Of a stretch of DNA of 64,000 nt, positions 10,728 to 21,639 are shown piece after piece. A program made the translations under genes and the position numbers. Every line of letters begins with the position of its first letter. Position 1 is the first letter of the stretch. Under the pieces are notes generated by a model. The model made no database searches, was not told the origin of the DNA, and saw only the letters and a program-made list of their open reading frames with translations. Source of the stretch: Isoetes taiwanensis (taxonomy: Eukaryota; Streptophyta; Lycopodiopsida; Isoetales; Isoetaceae); NCBI GenBank assembly GCA_021234155.1, contig JAJEKV010000003.1, positions 33,895,166 to 33,959,165 of the forward strand. Reading direction: 5' to 3'.

Positions 10728-13501
10728 ATTGCCATTTCAAATTTCTGGTTCAGTACCTCGAGCTTTTCGAATGTTTGATCAAGTGCAGCCGAGTCCTTTT
10801 CCGTCTTCTCTAGCAAAGCTCGAGTTTCCTATAGCCTCTGTTCAAAGCCTTTTTGATCTAACTGATCCAGAATCTCGTCCATTTTACTTTCGGATCGGTC
10901 TCCGAGTTATTTTGAGGTCCGCACGCGTCGCATCGTTAGGGACTTCTTTACGAATTTCTTCTTCTTCTTCACACTTAGGCCTTGCCATTTTCTCTAATGT
11001 CTCGAAGAAGGATCTCAAAAACCTGCACACCTTGTCGTCATACTCCAAGAAAACGCTACGTTTCCCTTGCATCAGAGCCACTCTAGAAGTTGTCCCTGCG
11101 GAAAAGAAGTCAAGCATAGCACCGTTATCGGGAACCAACTCCTTGACCATGGCGTAAATATATGACGTTTTAGCCTGGCCTTTAAGAATCAAATCCCCTT
11201 CCATAGCTGCCCATGAGAACTTGGGCTTACCTGTGAAGTATTCCTGATACTTTTTCTTCGTTTTCACGTCCACCTCCTCATTACCTGTGATTGGATACTT
11301 TGGAAGAGGTGTGCCTCTAGGTGCATTGGTACCCTGAGTTAGACAGAGCTCCAACCTGGGCTGCACAGGCAAGATACGCGTCTCACTTCTATTGATCGTT
11401 ACATGGGTGACGTAGTATTGAAATTCCTTAACCATTTTCTTGCTAATCAAAATCCATACCTGCTATATCAAGTAGCCTCTCTTCATTGAGTTCAGGGAAT
11501 AGTGCCACAAGCTCCTCCATGCTGCCATATTTTTATCTAGCAAGAAATTGGCATATGATAGCACCTCAGGGTGCATCAAGGTCAGAGTTCTGAGGTCTAC
11601 GGCCCTCTGCTTACAGTTATGCCTGCCGGTATATCCAGGTTGCACCTTCAAAAATGTCTTTCCCACCAAAATCTCGTCCATAAGTTGGGCTACCTCCGCA
11701 TTATTCATGCCACGAAGGTACCTGAGAAATAAAAAAATCTTTTGTTGGCTTTTCTGGCAGTTTCCCATGATCATCTGATAGCTTCCGTGCTGCCCACTTA
11801 TTTACAACCTCCATGAACTTTGCCCATGGTTCGTCATGCATAAACAGAAACTGCTTTTCATCTTTAAGTTCTTTGACCTTCAATCTAGTGGCCACACTTC
11901 AACAAAATCCTATAATGAAATGCTAGTTAGGGTCGCGGTTGCGATCTGTTTCAGCAAAAAGTGAATAGGCTAACCTTCCAAGCTGATGTTCCTGCTGTGC
12001 CCGTTGGTCCTTGTGGAGGGCAACCGAAAGCCTTGTGCTGATTACACAGTTGTTGAAGCTTCTCCACTAGTGGCTCTCTGTACACAGTGTCTGCAATTAT
12101 GTCATTGCATTGAATAGATAATTAGATGTACTCCCTGTTGGACAGGTTTCCATTGAGCATCTGCGTTCTTCTCTTGGCGTAAACTTTAGCAAACTCCAGG
12201 CGTTGTTCAACGCTGCCCATCACAGAGCAAAGGATCTAAGCAGCAAATATGCTGTGGTTTCCAGAAATAATGTAGAATTTTTTGTTGTCAAACTCCTCAG
12301 GTCTCGACCAAGTAATTATTTTCCTGCGAAAGAAAGTAATTTAGTATTTTAATACATAACACTAATGTATGTATACAAAGTACTTACTTTGTGATGGGGT
12401 CAAAAGGCACGACATCTGCCGGAGTAAGAACCTCTGTAAGGCACTTCTTGAAGCTCCTTATTAGAGTTTGCACGTGATCGTTAGAATGAAATCTGTGCGT
12501 CATTGTAGCTGGAGTTGTCTCGCAGTCGAAGATACTTACTTTTGTGACCAATTCACCCCCATTGGAGAAAATTTTTTAAACTCTTCGAGTTTTTTTGCTG
12601 TTTGTTTAGCAAGCTGTTTTTCCTCAGCGGGGTTGAACTTCAGTTTCTCAGGCATACGAGTAGCAGAAGGCCAAGTTATTGCAGTTGAAGTGGCTGTTGG
12701 GACACCTGATGAGGTAGGCGTAGATGATGTAGAAGGCTGGCTCTTATCATCTACATTTAACTTCTGAAGTTTAATCTTGAAAGTATGTGTCTTCTTTTGT
12801 ACTGGTTCTTCCTTTTCACTAGAATGTACTATAGGGGGAGGCATGAGCAATTTCGGAGCAGTAGGATCTACAACTGCTGAAGAAATTGGATTAGCAGAGT
12901 AGGTCACAACTGGATCTTTCGGTGCAGATGATTCACCAACTGCAGCCAATGAAACAATAGTCCCTTTTTTAGCAAATGCCCGCAACCAATTTGTATCCAT
13001 ACGCGAGGGTAGCTTGCTGTCTTTAATAGTCTTTAAGGCACAAGAAGGAGGCTTCTTATCTCCCGACAATCCCTTTCTACACTTGCTGAAGCCTAGAAGA
13101 AGGTCTCTGTTGCACTTGATACCAGAGAGAGACAAAGAATCATATGATGGCAGAATCCAACCATAGCCCTTTGCACTCGTTGGCACACCCTTGCCACTAG
13201 CTGGCTTGTTCTGTTTGCTTGCGATTATGATGGAAGGGTCATAGTTCTGCCATCGCAGGATGTACTCCACAAACTGCAACTGCTGCGTGTCCTCTATGCT
13301 ACATAAAATAGCATCCTGCACGTTATCCTTCGTACCCTCCCACATGGCAACGATGATGCCCAACTGTTCAAAGTCGTCTCGCCCCTTTCCTGTCCTGAAG
13401 AAGAGGCAGAGGTCCTTCCTGTGATCCCCTTTGATATGTGGTATTGCCTGGGCAATTTCCATGCACCACTTCCGACTTTTGTCGGGAGTTACTATGCGCA
13501 T
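10728..13501 (-). pseudogene. ParB-like / DNA methyltransferase-like gene of a mobile unit, decayed
   Basis: Minus strand, several exons. (1) 13501-12536: 321-aa N-terminal frame with a proline/serine-rich middle and a Lys/Glu-rich end; it may start further upstream, since the frame is open to about 13540. (2) 12530-12390 plus 12325-12190: LTPADVVPFDPITK then FYIISGNHSIFAA, which resembles the ParB/sulfiredoxin N-terminal fold (GxHR-like motif as GNHS). (3) 11880-11463: all-helical linker. (4) 11450-10884: ELVPDNGAMLDFF, SAGTTSRVAL and SVFLEYDDKVC, the AdoMet-binding motif I and following strand of N4/N6-type DNA methylases. (5) about 10880-10728: coiled coil rich in Glu/Lys/Leu. ParB-methylase fusions are known in bacteria and phages. 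No DPPY-type catalytic motif was found. In-frame stops (after IFAA, after REYI, in the coiled coil) and a one-base slip near 11530 show this copy is dead. Confidence 0.6.
12190..12530 (-). other. ParB/Srx-like domain inside the methyltransferase gene
   Basis: The frame runs from HFHSNDHV-like helical sequence, through VVPFDP and WSRPEEFDN, to FYIISGNHSIFAA, split by a short intron (donor AAA then GTAAGT near 12390; acceptor GCAG near 12325). The strand pattern with a terminal G-x-H followed by small residues and AA is the ParB N-terminal core (usual form GxHRxxAA). An in-frame TAG directly follows IFAA, and another stop follows REYI. Assignment is by eye and needs a profile search. Confidence 0.5.
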
Positions 13502-13628
13502 GGGTTCAACATTTGGCCCTCGAAAGAGGTCAAGTGTTGCATGAAGATGATTAAAAGATTAAGGACATCGCCATGGCTTTTACTTTTAGCTAATTTTAAG
13601 TTAACAAACATCTTAATACAAAAGAGCC

Positions 13629-13975
13629 TCCAAGGAACGCGACCGCGATCCTTTAGATAACTATATGCTACTTATTATAAATCAACCCCTCAGAGAAATC
13701 GCGGCCGCGATTAGTGAGGGCACTTGAAACCTCAAACATGTTAAAACAAAAGTCCTTTCAAGGAACGCGACCGCGATCCTTGGAAGCAATGCAAACAAGA
13801 ATGTCCCTGTGTTAGGTTCTCAAGGATCGCGGCGGCGATCCTTGAGATAACTAAAGGCTAGATGTTATTGATAAACCGCTCTCAGAAATTGCGGCCGCGA
13901 TTTCTGAGAGGACTATAAACCTTAAACTTATATACATAGAGATCGACAGCATCGCGATCGCAATCCTGTCGAGCT
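13629..13975. repeat. Regular array of six GC-rich palindromes
   Basis: Six palindromes share a core close to ATCGCGGCCGCGAT and are centred at about 13642, 13704, 13770, 13832, 13894 and 13957, i.e. 62, 66, 62, 62 and 63 bp apart. The outer arms differ between copies yet remain self-complementary: AAGGA/TCCTT at the first and third, CCCTCA/TGAGGG at the second, TCTCAAGGATCGC/GCGATCCTTGAGA at the fourth, CTCTCAGAAAT/ATTTCTGAGAG (one mismatch in the core) at the fifth, TCGACAG/CTGTCGA at the sixth. Spacers are AT-rich and unlike each other. The array lies just upstream of the methyltransferase-like gene, in the region shared by two divergent promoters. It may bind a dimeric protein or form hairpins in a transcript. 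Confidence 0.9.
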
Positions 13976-14165
13976 CTTTTGATTGAAAATCTAAGATGCT
14001 AATGGTGTGAATTGACTAGTGCTAAAAAAAAGCGCGGAAAATACCTTGTTTAAGGAGGGTTGATCGAGACATGAAGGCGCTGAAATGTTTTCGAAGGCAC
14101 TGGATTATTCGAAGGCGCAAGGAAACTGTAGTGAAAAAAATCGTGAAATGGACTTAAGTAGGCCA

Positions 14166-14390
14166 GCGTCGCCCGTCATAAATGCGCCGCCATAAATGCC
14201 CTGTCATAAATGCACGTCATAATTGCACGTGCGCATTTAATGCCGGTAGCGCCCGTCATAAATGCGCCGTCATAAATGCCCTGTCATAAATGCACCTGTC
14301 ATAAATGCCCTGACATAAAAGCTCTGTCATAAATGCACCTGTCATAAATGCACTTGTCATAAATTTCCCCATCAGAAATGCCCCGTGGCA
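14166..14390. repeat. Interspersed GTCATAAATGC repeats
   Basis: Around fifteen copies of the word GTCATAAATGC or close variants (GCCATAAATGC, GACATAAAAGC, ATCAGAAATGC) follow each other every 12-20 bp with short variable CG-rich joints (GCC, CCT, ACCT). The cluster lies in the same divergent intergenic region as the palindrome array and may hold promoter or transposase-binding sites. It has no coding potential of its own. Confidence 0.85.
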
Positions 14391-14760
14391 TTAAGTGGGG
14401 CGCGGAAAAATATTCGCCATCAGACAGAAAATTCCCCGTCATAAGGACGGCTATGGTCAAGCCGAATGTGTCGCATAAAATGTACGATGGCGATCGACAA
14501 AACCGCCAAGGGGCCGGACGTGAGGTAGTTGGAGATGTTGACAGGGATAGTGCTTGTAATTATGGCGCAAATAAGAGGACATTGATTTGAATTTTGAAAA
14601 GAAATTTGCCTGCCCATGCCACACTGTTTGGAGCAATTCATTCCAAACAAATTCACAGGGAATTACTAGCTCAGGCGCTCGCGAGATTTCTACAGAGGTA
14701 CAAGGGAGGCGGCTGCTGGCGCTCACCAAAATCTAGCAGCTAGACGACTGTGCATAACTA

Positions 14761-15070
14761 TTCCATCCTACTGTTGCATTCTTGTTGTTTTTGGGGCAGT
14801 AGTATTCTTCTGGATCATTTGTTGCATGAATTTGATAAGTCACTTACCTTCGATTGCATTGTTCTATTCCATGAATTGTTATATGCCTTTAATATGTCTG
14901 TCTAGAATAATTCCATTCTACTGATGCTTTCTTGTAGTTTTTGGGATAGTAGTATTCTTCTGGATGATTTGTTGCATGAATTAGATAAGTCACTTACCTT
15001 CCATTGCATTGTTCTATTCCATGAATTGTTATATGCCTTTAATAGGTCTGTCTAGAATAATTCCATTATG
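14761..15070. repeat. 150-bp tandem duplication
   Basis: Two near-identical units (14761-14910, 14911-15060) and the start of a third, with TTGTTGCATGAATT, AAGTCACTTACCTTC and CATGAATTGTTATATGCC in each. It lies 5' of the transposase frame. Confidence 0.9.
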
Positions 15071-15272
15071 TTATATGCCTTTGATAGGTCTGTTGCTTTT
15101 GTATGAACTTTCTTGCTGCATAGTTGAAATGGCCGTTGCAGCATAAAGGAAATGCACATTGCTTGATGCTGTTAGAGAACTTGTAGCATATCGGGACCTT
15201 TTTAAAACTCCTAATTTTTGGTACAGAAGGTTAGGACCGTTCAGCATATCGGGAGCTTCCGTCTGCTCAACC

Positions 15273-15467
15273 AGATCACGGTCGCGATCTAGCGCAGCAG
15301 TCTTGGAGTACCTGGCTCTTACTGGACTGTGAGTACGTGCCTCTACTGTGGACCGTGAGTGCTGAACCGGATCACGGTCGAGATCTAACGAAGCAATTTC
15401 CAGGTGCGTTGACTTGTCCCACCTTTAGATTGGCAGATAGTGCTCCACAAAATCGCCACGGCGATTT
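15273..15467. repeat. Three further palindromes of the same core
   Basis: AGATCACGGTCGCGATCT (centre 15281), GATCACGGTCGAGATC (centre 15377) and AAATCGCCACGGCGATTT (centre 15458) resemble the array at 13.6-14.0 kb and sit immediately upstream of, or at the start of, the transposase frame. Another related word, GGTCGCGGTTGCGATC, lies in an intron of the methyltransferase-like gene at 11931-11946. The motif is therefore tied to this mobile unit. Confidence 0.75.
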
Positions 15468-15499
15468 CTTACAGCATTCCATTATATTTTTATGTCAGG

Positions 15500-18400
15500 A
15501 TGGACGAATTGAAGTCTATTTTATCCAATGGGACCAAGGTGGGGGAGGCTCGTCTACACAACTTCACAAAGCACCATAACTTGACCTTGGCCGAGGGTTT
15601 CGCTGTAGTGTCTGTGGAAGTCATTCTTGATGGGAGCATTCCGTTGCCTTATCGGAAACCCGAGATTTCAATACTTGCAGAGTCCAGAGAGAGTTTTATT
15701 TTGTGGCCCGAGAGAGATGTAACTGATAACACTGCCGTCTCCACTCCGCCTGGACAGATAAAAAAGCTGAATTGGTTGTTGTTAGAGGATCCCACAACTC
15801 CCTTTGGTTCACTACATCATCATGGGGCCATTTCTAGGGAAGAACTTCTCGAGAGGAATTGCACACTTTTGCATGAATGCTGTGATATGCCTTATGGCTT
15901 GGGTGTGATCATCTTTATCGACCCTAATCAAGCAGTTGCTGATACTAGATTAGGTGATGACTTCTTGGCTGCCACCTTGATGAAGCTATGCCCCATGCCA
16001 GAAAGACCGTCAATGAGATGCCAAGCTTGTACTGAAATGCCACAGTTGCACGACTTGGTGCGGTGGTCGAATGCTTTGGTGTTAGTAGACAATGTTGTTG
16101 TGTCGACACTCATAAAGACTGTGAGAGAGACAGTCATTGAAGCAGAACCCTATGCCATGCAAATTGAAGTCAAAAAGGCACCCAAGAGGATGTACAGAAT
16201 GATGAATCGGACTCCACGTACAGCTGTTGTGACCACTAAAGCTGAGAGAAAGATCACGGCAGCTTCCATTTTAGACTTTAAATCTTCGCTTTGTTGCATG
16301 CGAAGATGCTGTGCAAACTTCTCCACAGCCGAGATTAGGTGCATGCGTAGTTTCTTTTGGAACTTGAGTGCTTCAGACAGGACTACATTTGTTTTTAACA
16401 TGTTAGACGTTTGTTCAGAGAACGGACATGTCAAGATGCTCATGCTAAATAACAAGCAGGTATATTTGAAAGCATGGCATATAGCCTATGGTATTCCAAT
16501 GTCCACTTTCTATAAGTGGCGAAGACTTTTCCTTCTTTGGTCAGAGTTGCTGTCGAACATGGTAACACGGGCTCGAAAAGCCGAGGCCTCACACTCTAGC
16601 GTGAAAGGCCGTCTTTGCCTATGTATATAGATGAGAATCTTTGAGACGATACCCCACGGATCGAAAATCACTACCGGCGGGTGAGAGAGAATGTGAAGAG
16701 GCCCCCCTGTCCCAACCAAAAAAGACATTCTTCATGAGGTGGACGCCAATGTGATGGAGATGACAGGCAAGCACGTCTCTCATTCTTCATTCTCATGTGG
16801 GTGGAAGCTAGATCACGCAGAGGTTGCAATAGCAAAGAGGATATCTTTCTCTAAGTGCAATACCTGTATTGTAATAAAAGAGAAAATGGCTAAGACGATA
16901 GATCCACGGGAGAGAAGAGAATTGCAGATTGAAAGGAAGGCACACATGACTGCCCAAATCTCTTGTAGGAGCTTGTACTGGTCATGGAGAGCTCTGTCCC
17001 ATCGATCACCGGATCAGGCGCTCACTATCATACATGATAAGATGGACCAAAACAAGACTATGATTCCAAGACTGGAGAAATTAGCAAAATCGGTATGGAG
17101 AGGTGAACGCTTGAAAGTTAGTGTGACTGGTGCACTGATGCATGGCCACGGCACAGGTGCCTTAGGACATTTCTCACTCGTGATTCAAACTTTCATGTTG
17201 GTTCCTTGAATCATGCTATCAAAACACTGGAGGATACTTCCGAAGATAATTGGGGCCATTTGAGAGAAGAAGGTCGGCCTGAGGGCATGTGGGTCAACGC
17301 ACTCCTCGACATTGCGGGGTTGAGGACCAAAAAAAGCAATTGCACTGGGCAAGACTTTGTAGCACCTCCTAAGCAACCAGCGCACCTTAGGATGTTACCT
17401 AGGCAGCTCTACTTGCAGCTAGACAATTGCGCCGGGCAGAACAAGAATAGCTATATCTCTTCTCTTATCTATCCTATCTTGTGTGGTTGGGTGTTTTTGA
17501 TCAAATACAGCTTGGCTTCATGATGGTAGGCCACACTCATGATGACATTGATGCACTATTCGGTAATTATTCAACGTTATTGCGCAGGTCGGATGCTCTA
17601 ACTATTCCAGAACTAATGCAACTCTTCCGAGAATGTAGCATAAAGGCACCGACACCATACCTTGTTACCGAGGTTCCCGATTGGAAGGGTTTCATCAAAG
17701 GATACATTCCTGATAAGAAGGACCATTTGGTTGGTCACTTGGAGCCCTTATTGTTTAAGTTCTGCATGAATGATGGGTGGCCAGTAATGTATTACAAGAT
17801 GAGACCTGGTCATAGAGAATGGTTGCCAGAAAAGGGTATTGGATGTGGAAAGCAGATGACAGTGGTTTGCCAAAGATACCGATTGGCTCGTCCAAGACTG
17901 TCAAGCCATACGCAAGCCTCAAGGACATAGGAGCATCGAGGTCATCCATTGCGAAGTACATGGTGCAGTGGGCTAATATCTCCAGGGCTGGTGTGAACTC
18001 GTGGTCCAATACCTACATGAACGAGGTCATAGACTACTGGTGCGAAGTGATGCGTGTGCTAGGTGAAGTACCCCCGGGCAATGCAGAAATTCAGAACTTC
18101 TGGCCTCGAACAAGGCAAGTTGTGCTTGATGAGTCTGAATCTATTCAGGTCGATCGATACGATGCTCCAACTGCCTTTGTTGGACCTGCTAAGGATAAAC
18201 CCAAGAATGCAGTGGAAATATTCGACCCATACCAAGATGTACAGAAAGGTAATTCTGCTTGTAAGACCGGCAGATGCATGTCCTACATGGGTAGCCTATG
18301 CAGAGGAGGATCCTATACAAGACCCCACTGCCCCTCATTATAATGAGGTTTTTGTGTCTTGGTGGGAGCCTGTGGCTAGGAAAGGTACCGCATACGCTCA

Positions 18401-18597
18401 ACAAAGACGGATGGCGGCATAAAAAGTGGAGGCCGAATCCTAATGATGTGTATCACGTTATCGGCCTCTCTCAAACGATAGACTATGCTTGGTTAGTTGA
18501 ACCGAAGCCATTATTGGTTGTGATCCCCGCTAGCATAGGAATCCAGGTGCAGGAACTATTGTCTAAAGAGGCCTCAGAGGACGGAGATGAAACTTGA
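15500..18597 (+). pseudogene. DDE-type transposase with DUF7869-like domain, decayed
   Basis: The frame opens at 15440; the first start after the palindromes is near 15500 (MDELKSILSNG). The order of parts: 15500-16280, an N-terminal region with FIDPNQAVADTRLGDDFLAA; 16290-16520, a Cys-rich DNA-binding-like section ending KAWHIAYGIPMSTFYKW; 16730-17209, CNTCIVIKEKM and IIHDKMDQNKTMIP; 17380-17620, LYLQLDNCAGQNKN followed by FMMVGHTHDDIDALFGNY; then a long C-terminal part to 18597. D in HDKMDQ, D in LDN and the D/E cluster in GHTHDDID match the acidic triad region of the eukaryotic DUF7869 transposase-like family. The reading frame shifts at about 16550, 17200, 17520, 17900 and 18300 with no clear introns, so this copy is inactive. 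It is divergent from the ParB/methyltransferase gene and shares its palindromes. Confidence 0.75.
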
Positions 18598-18729
18598 GTC
18601 TTCAAGGTACATTAAAGTAGTTATTTTATATTGCTCTCTGCTTTTTTCAGATTAATACAAGTGCTCTTATGCATTGCTATATCTTATATGCCAGAACATC
18701 ACTATAATATACATTGCTGAATAGGTGAT

Positions 18730-18972
18730 TCACTCATCATCAACACCTGCTGAGGTGATCCCTGATATCTCATAGCTATTGCGCTCAGGAAGCCAAATAA
18801 GGTGGATCATAACACGAGTTAGCCCAGGGCAACGAATCTTAGGACCATTAGCTTTGGATTGCAGGCAGAGATCAAGAAGAATACCCTTTATTTGGCAACC
18901 GACAAGATCATTGTAGCTCATTGAGCACTTGATCGCCTCGATGTGGTGCACAGGAGTAGGCGAATAATCCAT
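18730..18972 (-). CDS. Unrecognised reading frame, copy 1 of a duplicated pair
   Basis: An 80-aa minus-strand frame. Its last ~38 residues (GPKIRCPGLTRVMIHLIWLP ... ITSAGVDDE, stop) are clearly related to the frame ending at 19368. Conservation of protein sequence with scattered base changes suggests a real exon, probably a terminal one, duplicated in tandem. It is convergent with the transposase. Function not recognised. Confidence 0.4.
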   Translation of the reverse strand: MDYSPTPVHHIEAIKCSMSYNDLVGCQIKGILLDLCLQSKANGPKIRCPGLTRVMIHLIWLPERNSYEISGITSAGVDDE

Positions 18973-19367
18973 GGGAGATGAATGACCTCTACCGCCGAAT
19001 GGAGCTGCTTTTATAGTGAAGTAAAATTATTGATGTGAATTATTGGTGTAGATTGTAGCGTATTGAGCGTGTACAAGAGTCATGTACACGTACAAGTATA
19101 ATGCATATTTTGTATGGATATATGTATCATGTGAAATCATGCTTTGTATCTTGGATTTTAGTAAGGTAAAAGTATTTGTGCTTGAGTAAATTAGGTGTGC
19201 TTGAAATTAGGGACTGCTTGCAGAAAAAGTGGAGGTCGAAGAGCACACCGTTACAAATTACTCATGTTCGATACATCAAAGAATATTCATTATGCTTATA
19301 CATCCTTACATATTTCAGAAGTGCTTATATCATTATATCCTTAATAGGTACACAAGTCATCACTGAT

Positions 19368-19610
19368 TCACTCATCATCAATACCTGCTGAGGTGATGGC
19401 ATTCAGCTCATAGATCTCCTGATTAGGAAGCCAATATAGGTGGATCACAACACGAGTGAGCTCGAGGCAATGAATCTCAGGACCATGCAGAGGTTTGCAT
19501 GAGGTATTTGGAGGTTTGTATTCATATCTGAGAAAAGCGACTCCATTGTTCGTCAAATTCAATGAAAGTGCTGCATAGATAAACAAAAACAGAGTGCTTT
19601 TTGGTGACAT
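19368..19610 (-). CDS. Unrecognised reading frame, copy 2 of a duplicated pair
   Basis: An 80-aa minus-strand frame with a candidate acceptor (TATGCAG, near 19567). The C-terminus GPEIHCLELTRVVIHLYWLP ... ITSAGIDDE matches copy 1 at 18730-18972, while the N-terminal halves differ. The copies are about 640 bp apart in the same orientation. No family recognised. Confidence 0.4.
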   Translation of the reverse strand: MSPKSTLFLFIYAALSLNLTNNGVAFLRYEYKPPNTSCKPLHGPEIHCLELTRVVIHLYWLPNQEIYELNAITSAGIDDE

Positions 19611-19741
19611 TATGGGATGGATAGGGGGATCGTTGCATTTGACTTGGCATCATGAAGCTTGGCATCATTGATTTTTAGGTCTTTCCCTTAACCAAAATGC
19701 ATGTTCATGTATGCATCATTATTCATGTTCTCTGTGGTAAC

Positions 19742-19928
19742 ACACTAGTTCCTTAGCAATGTGGTCTCGAGTTCGAGACCGCCCAGAATCGCACTCAGTA
19801 CTGTTGGGGGTCAAATCCCAACAGACGCAATGTAAGGTGGTTGGGGGCAGGGCCCAACCAAGCAATGTAGTGTGGTGTGTGGTCACATGTCCAGTTGGAT
19901 GCTGCCTAGTGGCGTGACGTTAAAACTA

Positions 19929-19962
<34 letters not shown>

Positions 19963-19964
19963 GT
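19742..19964 (+). mobile_element. Retroposon (SINE- or LINE-tail-like) with (ATCT)n end
   Basis: Starts near CACTAGTTCCTTAGCAATGTGG with a B-box-like GAGTTCGAGACC at 19771-19782, has a GC-richer body (GGTCAAATCCCAAC, GGGCCCAACC), and ends GTGACGTTAAAACTACT followed by about eight ATCT repeats (19929-19962). A simple-repeat 3' tail is typical of LINE-mobilised elements. The same 3' word occurs without the tail at 3635-3651. The exact 5' end and target duplication were not resolved. Confidence 0.55.
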
Positions 19965-21639
19965 TATGACCGAATGGATTTTAGAGCATGCATTTTAGTT
20001 GTAGTAAGGTCTAATTCAAAGTAAAATATTTAGCATTAGTGTCTTGCAGAACTTTACTGCGAGCTTTTGCACACTATTATGGCTATGGAGAGTCAGGTGG
20101 CCTTAAAATTATCTATAGCATATGAATGTTAGAAGATAGAATAATAGGAGGAACATGCGCAGAAATAACAGATTCTAGAATTCTGGATTCCCACTGAAAC
20201 TCGCCCGCTATACATAATTTTAGATGCAATGATGCAAGGGATGTTTTGATATGCTTAACTAGAGACGAAGTCACAGTTCAGCCCTTTCCACAAAGCTATA
20301 GAAATTAGCTTAAGGATCACATGCAAAACGAAACCATGGACATCAAGTACATCAGAAATTGACATGATATAGTCCTCGCATCTAGCTTGGATTGTGTAGA
20401 TCTATAATAGACATATGAGTATTATGTATGTCTTGAATTGCTGCGAGGTACTAACTTGAGATGCAAGAAATGATAACTGTGATTTAGCATGAAAATAAGA
20501 ACATGTGGGCTGCACCTGTAGATCTAGTTTTTGTGTGTTGGCAAATTGGGATCATCTGCCACCCTAGCTCTTACAGCATCTGATATTTTCGTAGTAAATA
20601 GATAAAAAGAATGCTCGGCCAATTTGGCCGATGTTAAATGGAATGATGATGGAGCTTGGCATCATCAATTTTTAGGGATTTTTGATAGAGGGATAAGCTG
20701 TTGTAAATACTACTTGATAGGCATATATACAGGATGCAAATATGCTAAAACATGCTCAATTTCAAGTATGTTTCATGTGTCATTTGCTACCATTTTGTAG
20801 CTTTTATGATTCATTTATGGTTAGTTTTTCATATTGCAGCATTTGCAGAATGAACCTATTGAACAAAAGGCATGCAGCTTCTGCATGTATCTTGCTAGGT
20901 ATCCATGAGTCTAATTGTCAGTTGGTTGTTTAGGCTTTGCAATAACATCATTCTTTTTTGCTATTATAGTTGTTTCTGCTTTCTCTTTGCTTCCTGCTTG
21001 GATCTTCAAGAAGGCGAAGTTCTTATTTTTATTTTTATACTAGCCGATCATCATGGGTCTGGCCTAGATGCTGACATTTGACAAAACAAAATTGAAACGA
21101 GAGATGGTAGTTCCTTCTGTCATTCTTGGACTATCTTAGTTCTGAGTTCCTCATAATGTTGTATAAAAGCCCTTAGTTCGAACTACTCTTGAGATGATTT
21201 GGACCATTTTCCGCATTCTGATGCTCATCCCTATGCGATAATATTAGACAAAGTGATAAATGTCTATTATCACATGTGCATAAAAAAGAAGAAAAAACAC
21301 CAAACGATATGCTAGATCCTTACAATAGCAATAAACTATATGAAATTTTTTAGGAAAGCATAGTTGATTACCGTAACAGCGGAAAAAGCCACAATCTAAT
21401 CTAGAAAGTTATCAAATGACCTCTACAATGGACTAATAGCTTCTTTCAACTTCTTCAATGCAAGGGGAAACAAGACATGTAAAAAACGCAATATGATTTC
21501 CATAGTTCGAACATCCAATAAACTTAGACATTTGAAAACATGCACATAGTTCTCAACAATATAAAGTAGAATAAACACAAAATTTCAGTTACAAGTTTCC
21601 AACTTTAGCCCAACGCTAACTACGCCAACTTATCTCACC
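19965..21639. other. No gene or clear repeat recognised
   Basis: AT-rich DNA. The longest frames are about 60 aa and match nothing I know; no exon with matching splice sites was identified. Confidence 0.5.

Noticed and set aside
10723-11157. 144-aa plus-strand frame
   Set aside because: It is the opposite strand of the methyltransferase-like gene and its coiled coil.
10884-11450. Assigning the methylase as adenine- or cytosine-specific
   Set aside because: Only the AdoMet-binding motif is visible; no DPPY/SPPY or cytosine-5 catalytic motif was found, so the target base cannot be stated.
13629-13975. CRISPR-like look of regularly spaced repeats
   Set aside because: The host is a eukaryote with spliced plant genes, there are no cas genes, the repeats are palindromes with differing arms, and spacers show no sign of acquisition.
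19929-19962. Independent microsatellite of ATCT
   Set aside because: It directly follows a retroposon 3' end word also seen at 3.6 kb, so it is better read as that element's tail.
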